DNA of 12,298 bases from assembly GCA_050732575.1 (NCBI GenBank), contig JBOHRF010000139.1, forward strand, positions 1 to 12,298, written 5' to 3'. Of this stretch, positions 1 through 7,037 are shown piece after piece. Made by a program: the position numbers and the translations under genes. Under the pieces are notes generated by a model. That model was not told the origin of the DNA and made no database searches. It saw only the letters and a program-made list of their open reading frames with translations. This DNA comes from JBBDWZ01 sp050732575 (GTDB taxonomy: Bacteria; Gemmatimonadota; Gemmatimonadetes; Longimicrobiales; RSA9). Position 1 is the stretch's first letter. Every line of letters begins with the position of its first letter.

Positions 1-1
1 G

Positions 2-2752
2 GCGCTCGAACTCGATGCCATCGTCGTTACCGGAACCGTGGGCGAGACGCGGGCGCGCACGGTCGGCAACTCGGTTGCCACGGTGGCGGCTGCGAAGCGC
101 AACGAAATCGCGCCAGTAACGGACGTACAGAACCTGATCCAGGGCGCTGTGCCGGGTGTGCGACTGTTGCGCGCCAGCGGTGAGGTGGGTGCGGGCGGCG
201 CGATCCGCATCCGCGGCGCGGGCAGCATGTCGCTGGTCTCCGAGCCGCTGCTGTACGTGGACGGCGTGAGAGTCAACAACAACCCTTCAGATGGCGGCGG
301 TATCGGCTCGGATGGCGGACAGCCGCCCTCGCGCATCAACGACATCAATCCGGATGACATCGAAAGCATTGAGATCATCAAAGGCCCCGCGGCCGCAACG
401 CTGTACGGCACGGAAGCATCCAATGGCGTGATCCAGATCATCACGAAACGGGGTCGCTCGGGCGCAACGGTCATCAATGCGTACGCAAAGCAGGGTTCGG
501 CCTGGTTGCCGAATCCCGAGCAGTTGTTCCCGTCCACGTATTTTACCTGCCGCGGCACATCTGGCACGTGTCAGGCTGGCGAAGTGGTGGAGTTCAACGT
601 GCTTCGTTCGGAACGCCAGCGCGGCATGGGTCCGTGGTTCCAGACCGGCAGGCCGCGGTCGTTCGGCGCCAACATTGGTGGTGGCACGGATCAGGTTCGC
701 TACTACTTCTCGGGTGACTACGATCGCGACGAAGGCGCAGTCAGTTACAACTGGCAGAACCGGCTGTCGGGCCGTGCCAACCTGAGCTACACGCCCAGTG
801 ACAAACTGGATTTCAACATGAGCCTCGGGTCACTGCGCAGCCGGACCAGTTTCTCGTCGGCAAACCAGCCGATCACGACCTCGATCATCTGGTCGTGTCC
901 GGCGCCGGGGTGCGAAGCGAAAAGCGGTGCGCCAAGCGCGGTGGACGGGCCATTCCGCGGATTCATCGGGTACCTGCCGGAGCGTTTCGAGGATGGCGAC
1001 GTGCAAGGGCTCGAGGATGTCGACCGCACAACCTTCAGCATCGTCAGCAGCAATCGGCCCTGGCCGTCTTTCCAGCACAAGCTGACCGTGGGCGGCGACT
1101 TCTCGACCGCACAGGCCAGTGAGCTATACCGCCGGCTGCCGGCCAGCCTGCCAGCCAGCACGCAGAACGTGCGTGGTGGCAAGACCGTGCAGACGCGCAC
1201 GGCCTCATACTCCAACCTCGACTACGCGGCCACGTTGAATCTGACGCCGCTCTCCGATATCACGCTGGGCACAACCGCGGGTGTGCAATATTACCGGCGC
1301 GAGAACCGGACCGTGCAGGCCGCCGGCAACATCTTCTCGGTGAGCCAGCTGGAAACCATCAGCGCGGCCACGGACAAAACTGCGGCCGAGGCGTTCGTCG
1401 AGAACAAGACCTTCGGCCTTTTCTTCCAGGAGCAGGTGGGATGGAAGAACCGCGTGTTCCTGACCGGTGCGGTGCGCGGCGACGACAACAGCGCCTTCGG
1501 CAAGAACTTCGATTTCGTGGTCTACCCGAAGTTTTCGCTGGCCTGGGTGGCGTCCGAAGAACCGGCGTTGCGCGCGCTGCCGTTCGACCAGTTGAAACTG
1601 CGGGCCGCCTGGGGTAAAGCGGGGCAGCAGCCCGATGCGCTGGCCGCGGTGCGCACCTATCGGCCCGAGATCGGGCAGGGTGGTACACCCACGCTCACCC
1701 CGGACAACATCGGCAATGACGACCTGGAGCCGGAAGTGGGCTCCGAACTGGAGATTGGTTTTGACGCGAGCCTGATCAAAGGCCGCCTGGGTGTGGAATT
1801 CAACTTCTACCACCAGAAGACTGCGCAGGCGATTGTGGCGGTGCCGGCGCTCGGTTCGCGCGGTTTCCCGGGCAACCAGTTCCGCAACATCGGCGAAGTG
1901 AGCAACAAAGGGATCGAGGTGGCGCTGAACGCATCGGTGTTCCGCTCACTGAACGTGAGCGTCGACCTGGGTCTTGCATATTCCCACAACAACAACGAAG
2001 TCGGCAGTCTGGGCGGTGAGAACGCGTTGAGCATCGGCAACCGCCAGTTTCACGTGCAGGGCTTTCCGCTCGCTTCCATGTTCATGCGCCGCATTGTCTC
2101 GGCGAACATCATCACGAACGCGGCCGGGCGGCGCGTGGCCGATCCGGCCAGCTTGATGTGCGAGGGCGGCCAGATCGCGCCGGGAACCACCAACCTCAGT
2201 CGTGGTGGCGGGCCGGCCGTGCCTTGCGCAACCGCGCCGCTCGTGTACTGGGGACAGCCGCAGCCGGTGTGGGAAGGTGGTGCCAAGGCGACGGTCACGT
2301 TGTGGCGCAATCTGCAGGTGTTTGGCCTCGTCGATTTCTCGGGCGGCCACATCATGTCGGACGGCGACATCTCGCTCGGCCATTTCCTGTTCGGTAATAC
2401 CAAAGCGATCAACGAGCGCAGGGATCCGGTACTGCTCGGGTATGAGCTGCTCGAGCCGGCCTCGGGGCCGCAGACTGGCATCGTCGATGCCGGCTTTGCC
2501 AAACTGCGTACCGTGTCCGCAACCTACACGCTGCCGAACCGTTGGATCGATGGCCTGAACATGTCGCGCGCATCGATCACGGTGCAGGCCGACAACCTGT
2601 CCAATCTGTGGCTGGCGCAGACCCAGGCTTTCGGTGTGAAGGTGGTCGACGTCGAGACGCGCAATACGAACGGCACGTCGTTCAGCACGTACAACCAGGA
2701 AGGCTGGCCTTCGTTGCGCCGGCTCACGACCACTCTACGCGTCACATTCTAA
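2..2752 (+). CDS. SusC/RagA-family TonB-dependent outer-membrane transporter, 5' partial
   Basis: This is an outer-membrane beta-barrel that would import a large substrate (glycan, peptide or similar) using TonB energy, with the SusD-like lipoprotein encoded just downstream as its lid. The reading frame is open from base 2, so the real start, the signal peptide and the usual N-terminal carboxypeptidase-D-like domain lie outside the window. The visible protein opens with the family hallmark LDAIVVTGTVGE, the start of the plug. The plug continues with VPGVRLLRASGEVG, EPLLYVDGVRVNNN and the near-invariant block IESIEIIKGPAAATLYG followed by EASNGVIQIITKRG. The rest is barrel, with many alternating aromatic and polar strands, ending in the C-terminal strand LRRLTTTLRVTF with terminal Phe as is normal for barrel assembly. 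About 916 residues are present; complete family members are usually near 1000. A GTG at 38 opens the same frame but falls inside the plug hallmark, so it is not the start. The substrate cannot be told. Confidence 0.96.
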   Translation, partial: ALELDAIVVTGTVGETRARTVGNSVATVAAAKRNEIAPVTDVQNLIQGAVPGVRLLRASGEVGAGGAIRIRGAGSMSLVSEPLLYVDGVRVNNNPSDGGGIGSDGGQPPSRINDINPDDIESIEIIKGPAAATLYGTEASNGVIQIITKRGRSGATVINAYAKQGSAWLPNPEQLFPSTYFTCRGTSGTCQAGEVVEFNVLRSERQRGMGPWFQTGRPRSFGANIGGGTDQVRYYFSGDYDRDEGAVSYNWQNRLSGRANLSYTPSDKLDFNMSLGSLRSRTSFSSANQPITTSIIWSCPAPGCEAKSGAPSAVDGPFRGFIGYLPERFEDGDVQGLEDVDRTTFSIVSSNRPWPSFQHKLTVGGDFSTAQASELYRRLPASLPASTQNVRGGKTVQTRTASYSNLDYAATLNLTPLSDITLGTTAGVQYYRRENRTVQAAGNIFSVSQLETISAATDKTAAEAFVENKTFGLFFQEQVGWKNRVFLTGAVRGDDNSAFGKNFDFVVYPKFSLAWVASEEPALRALPFDQLKLRAAWGKAGQQPDALAAVRTYRPEIGQGGTPTLTPDNIGNDDLEPEVGSELEIGFDASLIKGRLGVEFNFYHQKTAQAIVAVPALGSRGFPGNQFRNIGEVSNKGIEVALNASVFRSLNVSVDLGLAYSHNNNEVGSLGGENALSIGNRQFHVQGFPLASMFMRRIVSANIITNAAGRRVADPASLMCEGGQIAPGTTNLSRGGGPAVPCATAPLVYWGQPQPVWEGGAKATVTLWRNLQVFGLVDFSGGHIMSDGDISLGHFLFGNTKAINERRDPVLLGYELLEPASGPQTGIVDAGFAKLRTVSATYTLPNRWIDGLNMSRASITVQADNLSNLWLAQTQAFGVKVVDVETRNTNGTSFSTYNQEGWPSLRRLTTTLRVTF

Positions 2753-2753
2753 A

Positions 2754-2758
2754 AGAGG
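2754..2758 (+). promoter_or_regulatory. Ribosome binding site for the SusD-like gene
   Basis: AGAGG lies 7 bases before the ATG at 2766 and directly after the SusC stop codon. It supports 2766 as the start over the in-frame ATG at 2775, and it implies co-transcription with the upstream gene because no room for a promoter exists in the 13-base gap. Confidence 0.6.
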
Positions 2759-2765
2759 CCCAATC

Positions 2766-4118
2766 ATGTCATGGATGAACGACAATCGGGCTTCCCGCGC
2801 GGGACACCCGATCGCTACCGGCTTCAGAGCCGCGCTCGTACTGGCTCTCGCGCTCTTCACCGCAGCCTGCGACATCGACAGTCTGCTCGAAGTGGATCAG
2901 CCGGGCGTTGTACCGGCCGACGCCCTGGATAACCCGGCGCTGCTGGCTACACTCGTTGCCAGCGTGGTCTCCGACTTCGAATGCGCGTGGGATGGCTACG
3001 CGGCCGCAGCGGCCGTGCACTCGGACGAGTTCTTCGGCGCATCCGGCAACCTGCTCAACAAGCAGTGGGGCACGCGACAGATCACTTCCTCGAACGGCAA
3101 CCTGGCCACGGGTGCCTGTGCCACAACCTACGGCACGTATGCTCCGCTGCACACGGCCCGCTTCCAGGCTGAAGATGTGTACAGGCGCCTGACTGCGGCC
3201 GATGCTTCGACGGTGCCCGACAAGGTTCGGTTCCAGGCCACAGTGCGTACCTACGGCGCTTTTGCTCTGGTCGGGCTGGGCGAAGGGTTCTGCGAGATGG
3301 CGATTGATGGCGGCGCGTTGCTCACACCGAAACAGGTGTTGGACACGGCCGAAAAGAAGTTTACCGAGGCCATTCAACTGGCCACCACGGCCAATGACGC
3401 CAACCTTCTGCGACTCGCTACCGAGGGTCGCGCGCGCGTAAGGCTCGACCTCGAGAACTTTGCCGGCGCCATCGCGGACGCGTCAACCATACCGGTTGGT
3501 TATTCCGCGGTGGCCACGCGCGACGGCACAGACCCGCGCCGGTACAATCGTCACTACGAAGCTGTGAACGACCCCAATGCGGGCCGGCACGCTTCCGTGG
3601 CCGAGAACTATCGCAACGTTACGTTCAAGGGAGTGCGCGACTTGCGCGTGGTGGCCACGTTCAGCGGACGCAATGCGTTCGACAATGTCTCGCCGTTGTG
3701 GGTGCACAGCAAGACCACGAGTCGGGCCACCGGTGTACCGCTCGCGTCGTACAAGGAAGCGCAACTCATCATCGCGGAGGCCGCAGCCCGTTCCGGTGAC
3801 CTCGCCCGGGCGCGCCAGATCATTGCCGCGCGCCACACCGAATGGAACCTGCCGCAGTACGACGCAGCTGAGCTGGCAACACAAGCCCAGGTGATTACCG
3901 CCGTCATAGAGGAGCGGCGCCGTGATCTGTTCGTGGAAGGCGCCTGGCGTCTCAACGACATGCTCCGTTTCCGCAATACGCCATACAAGATTCCGTTCAA
4001 GGGCGAACCTGGATCGATTCATCCGAACGGCGTCGATCAGACCGGCCAGGCGTATGGTCCCACCACCTGTCTGCCGCTGCCTGATGCGGAGCGCTTCGGC
4101 AATCCAAACATCCGCTGA
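2766..4118 (+). CDS. SusD/RagB-family substrate-binding outer-membrane lipoprotein
   Basis: This is the surface lipoprotein partner of the SusC transporter, capturing substrate and closing over the barrel. The 450-aa product has a short charged N-terminus, a hydrophobic stretch (about residues 20-34) and a lipobox FTAAC with the lipidated Cys at residue 35. The mature part begins DIDSLLEVDQPG and continues with PADALDNPALLATLVA, the form I know from SusD-like proteins outside Bacteroidota. A helical TPR-like core follows, including YKEAQLIIAEAAARSGDLA and the motif VIEERRRDLFVEGAWRLNDMLR, which matches the conserved 'E R R ... E G R R' helix of the family. The C-terminus has the typical CLPLPDAERFGNPNI ending. 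The length is normal for this compact subgroup. The gene starts 13 bases after the SusC stop and ends just before a strong hairpin, so the pair is one unit. The ligand is unknown. Confidence 0.93.
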   Translation: MSWMNDNRASRAGHPIATGFRAALVLALALFTAACDIDSLLEVDQPGVVPADALDNPALLATLVASVVSDFECAWDGYAAAAAVHSDEFFGASGNLLNKQWGTRQITSSNGNLATGACATTYGTYAPLHTARFQAEDVYRRLTAADASTVPDKVRFQATVRTYGAFALVGLGEGFCEMAIDGGALLTPKQVLDTAEKKFTEAIQLATTANDANLLRLATEGRARVRLDLENFAGAIADASTIPVGYSAVATRDGTDPRRYNRHYEAVNDPNAGRHASVAENYRNVTFKGVRDLRVVATFSGRNAFDNVSPLWVHSKTTSRATGVPLASYKEAQLIIAEAAARSGDLARARQIIAARHTEWNLPQYDAAELATQAQVITAVIEERRRDLFVEGAWRLNDMLRFRNTPYKIPFKGEPGSIHPNGVDQTGQAYGPTTCLPLPDAERFGNPNIR

Positions 4119-4124
4119 CTGAAT

Positions 4125-4154
4125 TTGCAGCGGGCACTTCGGTGCCCGCTGCAA
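4125..4154 (+). terminator. Perfect 13-bp hairpin with TTCG loop after the SusC/SusD unit
   Basis: Two 13-base arms (4125-4137 and 4142-4154) are perfect complements around a TTCG tetraloop, an exceptionally stable fold. It starts 6 bases after the SusD stop codon. No T run follows on the plus strand, so it may act as a weak intrinsic terminator, a Rho-associated stop or a 3'-end stabiliser. Confidence 0.7.
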
Positions 4155-4290
4155 CTACAGCCAGCCTGTTGCGTTCAGGTTGCGCTTGCATGGCCACTTC
4201 GACGATGGTGTGTTGCTGCACGTTGCTGATGGCGTTGTCGAGCAGACTGAGCAGTACGCGGCCGAGCAGATCCGCGTCTCCATTGAACGG
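4155..4290 (-). pseudogene. Remnant of a histidine kinase ATPase domain (N-box)
   Basis: Read on the minus strand from about 4290 downward, one frame gives FNGDADLLGRVLLSLLDNAISN and then a stretch VEVAMQAQPERNRLAV. This is the N-box region of a histidine kinase HATPase domain, where a 'gDadLLgrvL.nLLdNAi' helix holds the Mg-ATP-binding Asn, followed by the next beta-strands. Nothing upstream (dimerisation domain) or downstream (G1/G2 boxes) can be recognised, so only about 45 residues survive. It is cut at one end by the kdpC fragment at a palindrome and at the other by the SusD terminator. The kinase of origin is unknown. A stand-alone kinase of a kdp system is one possibility, because short KdpD proteins lack their own kinase, but that is a guess. 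Confidence 0.6.
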
Positions 4291-4298
4291 CGCCGTTC
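4285..4298. repeat. Perfect 14-bp palindrome at the junction of two gene fragments
   Basis: GAACGGCGCCGTTC equals its own reverse complement. The kinase remnant reads leftward from it on the minus strand and the kdpC remnant reads rightward on the plus strand. In both, the palindrome supplies the same four codons (Thr-Ala-Pro-Phe) in the conserved frame. It marks the breakpoint where two unrelated coding fragments were joined head to head. Confidence 0.8.
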
Positions 4299-4675
4299 TA
4301 CTTCATCCGCGGCCCTCGCCCAACGGTTACGATGACGCCGCGTCCGGGGCCAGCAACAAAGGTCCCACGGACCGGAAGCTGGCGGACTCGCTGATCGCGG
4401 GTGCAATCGCGCAGGCGTCCGCCGAAACGGGCGCGACCGGAGCGCTGCCGGCCGATATGGTGACGGGCTCGGGCTCGGCGCTGGATCCGCACATCTCGCC
4501 CGCCCATGCCGCGCTGCAGGTGGCGCGCGTGAGGCAGGCGCGCGGCGTGGCCGAAGAACGCGTGCGCGCGCTGGTGCAGCAACACACGGAAGGACGCACG
4601 TTCGGTTTGCTGGGTGAGCCGCGCATCAATGTGCTGTTGCTCAACATCGCGCTCGATCGCGAATTCCCGCGCTAA
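4296..4675 (+). pseudogene. kdpC: 3' fragment of kdpC (K+-transporting ATPase subunit C)
   Basis: KdpC is the single-span subunit of the KdpFABC high-affinity potassium pump. Only the C-terminal two thirds is here, about 123 residues against roughly 190 in whole proteins. It is recognised by HPRPSPNGYDD, ASGASNKGPTD, the signature GSGSALDPHISPAHAALQVARV, ARGVAEERVRALVQQHTEG and the ending LGEPRINVLLLNIALD. The N-terminal membrane helix and the conserved segment after it are missing. The bases just before HPRPS read Tyr-Phe one frame over (4299-4304), as expected for the family's 'YFHPRPS', so one C also seems lost near 4303. An open frame runs in from 4142, but its first ~50 codons cover the terminator and the antisense kinase remnant and resemble nothing in KdpC. 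No kdpA or kdpB lies upstream. I regard it as a non-functional remnant. Confidence 0.88.
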
Positions 4676-4683
4676 GGAGACGG

Positions 4684-5696
4684 ATGCTGAAGTTCCTGCA
4701 GTGCTGTTCACGTTTTCGTTCACGGCGGTGGACGGCCGGGAACGGCCGTGAGCGTGAACGAGAGCGAGAACGAGAACGTGTTTTTGTGGCTCTGGCGCTT
4801 CTGCTGATGCCAGCAGCGTTGCCAGCGCAGCGCGGGCGAGTGGCGCGGCAGGCGGGCACATCGGTGCTGGCCAATTATGGGGCGAGCCGCGCATCGGCGT
4901 GTTCAGCGGCCCCGAGCTAGCGCGGCAAATCCAGGAAGGAGTGGTTGGCTACTATGTGGGCGACCATATCTGGATCGATGTCGGTCTCTACTTCTCGCAC
5001 ATCGGGACGGAGGGTTGGATCTCGCGCGGCAACTGGACGTACACGCGCTCGCTGATTGCCGACTGGTTGCCTTACGACGAGTCAGTGTCAAGGCGACCTG
5101 GACGCCCTCGTGGAAGTTCACGAGTCTGCTCACTGTGGTGAACGGCTGGCGGAACATTGCCGAACCAATGACGACAAGGGCGAGGGTATCCGGCTGGATT
5201 ATACGCACATCGGCGGTCACGATGTTCTACTCGAACTTCGTGGGTAAGGAGCTGGCCGATACGGTCGATGGGAACCGCGCTTCTTCAGCAACATAGGTGT
5301 CAAAGTGTTGTTTGGCGATTACGCCGGGCTCCTGGCACATTCGACTGGGGCACACAGGGCGATTTCGATTGGTACGGCTTCCCCGTAATCGCGCGCATCA
5401 AGATGGCGGACATGGTGGCCATGGTGGGGCGAGTGGAGTGTCTCTCGGATCCCGATCAGGCCTTGATCCTGACTGGATTGGCGGACGGTTTCGCCAGCAC
5501 CGGCTTCTCGATCGGCGTTGACCTGGCGACGCCGGCTGGCTTCCCGGGCATCGGGCCGGCGTCTCGCTTCCTGTGGCGCACGGAGTTCCGGCGCTACCCG
5601 GCAATGACGATTTTCTTACCGCGCTGCGGGTTTGGGCCGACCCGGTTCGCGAGCTGGCAAAGCTTCCTTGTAACGTCCTTGGCGCTGACGTTCTGA
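4684..5696 (+). pseudogene. Decayed BBP2 (OmpL-like) outer-membrane porin next to kdpC
   Basis: A putative beta-barrel porin of the BBP2 type, which I recall lying between kdpC and kdpD in several phyla. AGGAG (4675-4679) precedes the ATG at 4684, and a signal peptide follows (VFVALALLLMPAALPAQ). Porin sequence then jumps between frames: RQAGTSVLANY; GEPRIGVFSGPELARQIQEG, GDHIWIDVGLYFSHIGTEGW and NWTYTRSLIADWLPYDES (frame of 4899); VKATWTPSWKFTSLLTVVNGW (frame of 4877); NDDKGEGIRLDYTHIGGHD (frame of 5056); FYSNFVGKELADTVDGN; RFFSNIGVKVLFGDYAG; and finally GTFDWGTQGDFDWYGF, VGRVECLSDPDQ, FLWRTEFRRY and SLALTF with terminal Phe. Breaks fall near 4880, 5085, 5165, 5223, 5275 and 5330; five fit loss of one base and one fits a gain. 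The region between the signal peptide and RQAGTSV lacks the usual first strands, about 80 residues by memory of homologues. No functional product is expected. Confidence 0.82.
4750..4779 (+). repeat. Five tandem hexamers (GARCGW) in the porin leader, encoding Arg-Glu repeats
   Basis: Five back-to-back copies of a hexamer of form GARCGW (gagcgt, gaacga, gagcga, gaacga, gaacgt) encode an alternating Glu-Arg run directly before the hydrophobic core of the porin signal peptide. The unit length keeps the frame. A nested inverted repeat overlaps it: arms 4717-4723 with 4754-4760, and inner arms 4732-4737 with 4744-4749. Confidence 0.7.
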
Positions 5697-5723
5697 GTTG
5701 CGGTATGACATGAATGCTCACCT

Positions 5724-5752
5724 GCGGCCGGCTGTCGATTTCAGCCGGCCGC
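5724..5752. terminator. Hairpin after the porin pseudogene, possibly bidirectional
   Basis: Perfect 11-base arms (5724-5734 and 5742-5752) enclose a 7-base loop. It lies 28 bases past the porin stop and 60 bases beyond the stop of the converging minus-strand lipoprotein gene. The plus-strand trailer is gctatttgtatt, moderately T-rich, so plus-strand termination is the better reading. The remaining bases up to 5811 show no gene. Confidence 0.65.
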
Positions 5753-5811
5753 GCTATTTGTATTGCTCCGACTATTAACTTCGCCTCTTGCTGTCCGTTG
5801 TTGTTCGATCA

Positions 5812-7008
5812 TCAGGTACAGGTTGGATTTTCGCAGCTACAGCAGAATCTGTCGCACTCCGTCCACCAGCCTTCGTCCTCTTTCATCCAGCGCCACCGTG
5901 TTGTGCGCGGCGCAATCAGAGTAGAGTTTGGTAAGAAGGCGCTGGCGGGCCGGCGAATGACCTTGCCTTGACGCTCTTCGGAAGAAGCAGAGGCCAATAT
6001 TGCCGGCAACTCGCTTTGTTTGTTTTCGTTGAAATCGACGTCTCTCGGCTTAATGATGCGCACCAGGTTCGGCGTGGCACTGCCGGGTAGAGCCGTGGTC
6101 AGGTTCAGTTTTTCACTGTAAGCATCGTTGGTAACGTAGATCCGAGCCACATCAACGCCTGCTTCCCATTGCTCCTTGGTGTAACCGCCTGGCGGTGCGT
6201 GAATGGGGACAATGGTACCCATGGTTTGACTCGGCCTGAGATTGATACCGTCCGGCGCCTGCTCCGCGAGATACTGCTGGTCATACCAGCCTTTCACGAG
6301 AAAGAGGCGGCGTTCGTCGGGTCGTATGTCGGGCGGCACAGCCAGGGCCGGCGAGGAAGTAAAGCCTTGCTTACCGATTTCACACCAGCGAGAACCACAC
6401 CGAATGCCTATGTATTGTTCGTTTCGCGAAGCGTCCCAATCCCAGCGCGCCACGGATGGAATGTCACCTGGACCGATGCCGTTTTCATTGGGCAGTGGCA
6501 CGACCTCGAGCACGTGCTGGGCCGACGTGCCATCGTAGAAAAGCGGGCAATCATCCTTTTTCCCCTGCGATGTAATCCATGCCGACCAAGTCGTCCCACT
6601 CCACTCGAGATACAGACAGCTATAGCCAGGTTGAAGTCCAAGAGGGTCATAGGTGGCTTTTTTGGCATAACTGAAGATCGTGGCTGCCGCGCGCGGACGT
6701 TGAGGGCTACCCGGCGGGTCCGTAATCTGCTCCAACGTATCGGCTGCATAAATAGCGTAGATATCCACGTATTTCGCATCGGACTGAGCTACTACGATGA
6801 ACCGCTGGCAATCGTGGAATTCCGGGATGTCGATGATACGTCCCGACAGCGAGATGTCCTCTACAACGTTTCCGGCCGGGTCACGAAGCACCGGGTTGTG
6901 TGGGCATTCCGGCCGCTCGGCAATTTCTCGATCACAGGCAACCAGCGGAACGGCAAACACGAGGACGGATAGGAGCGCAACTTGTTTCCAGCCGTTTTTC
7001 TGTAACAT
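5812..7008 (-). CDS. Cys-rich lipoprotein of unknown function
   Basis: This 398-aa product starts MLQKNGWKQ, followed by a hydrophobic stretch and the lipobox PLVAC, giving a lipidated Cys at residue 25; it is therefore anchored in the inner or outer membrane facing the periplasm or outside. The mature protein contains WDWDASRNEQYIGIRCGSRWCEIG in its middle and several single cysteines. It ends in a basic, Trp-rich segment RWRWMKEDEGWWTECD and a dense cysteine cluster, Cx3CCxCx4C (residues 385-397), which could form disulfides or bind metal. I do not recognise a named family. The gene is last of three minus-strand genes, starting 29 bases after the stop of the BTAD regulator gene, so it is probably co-transcribed with it. 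The ATG is kept because it gives a complete signal peptide; the upstream Shine-Dalgarno (a G run) is weak. It looks intact, unlike the plus-strand genes beside it. Confidence 0.82.
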   Translation of the reverse strand: MLQKNGWKQVALLSVLVFAVPLVACDREIAERPECPHNPVLRDPAGNVVEDISLSGRIIDIPEFHDCQRFIVVAQSDAKYVDIYAIYAADTLEQITDPPGSPQRPRAAATIFSYAKKATYDPLGLQPGYSCLYLEWSGTTWSAWITSQGKKDDCPLFYDGTSAQHVLEVVPLPNENGIGPGDIPSVARWDWDASRNEQYIGIRCGSRWCEIGKQGFTSSPALAVPPDIRPDERRLFLVKGWYDQQYLAEQAPDGINLRPSQTMGTIVPIHAPPGGYTKEQWEAGVDVARIYVTNDAYSEKLNLTTALPGSATPNLVRIIKPRDVDFNENKQSELPAILASASSEERQGKVIRRPASAFLPNSTLIAPRTTRWRWMKEDEGWWTECDRFCCSCENPTCT

Positions 7009-7037
7009 GGAGACCCCGCGATTGGGCGAAAGTTGAG

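Noticed and set aside
1205..1813. Minus-strand open frame (202 aa) inside the SusC gene
   Set aside because: Shadow of the SusC barrel frame; no plausible start region or motif.
4125..4154. Kinase homology continuing through the SusD hairpin
   Set aside because: The minus frame stays open (LAVVAAGTEVPA) and faintly resembles the next kinase strand, but the hairpin symmetry explains the sequence and no G-box follows.
4142..4675. A 177-aa open frame taken as one intact gene
   Set aside because: Its first ~50 codons run through the SusD terminator arm and the antisense kinase remnant and resemble nothing in KdpC; only the part from about 4304 is kdpC-like.
6169..6972. Plus-strand open frame (267 aa) opposite the lipoprotein gene
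   Set aside because: The minus strand has a signal peptide, lipobox and operon context; the plus frame shows none of these.
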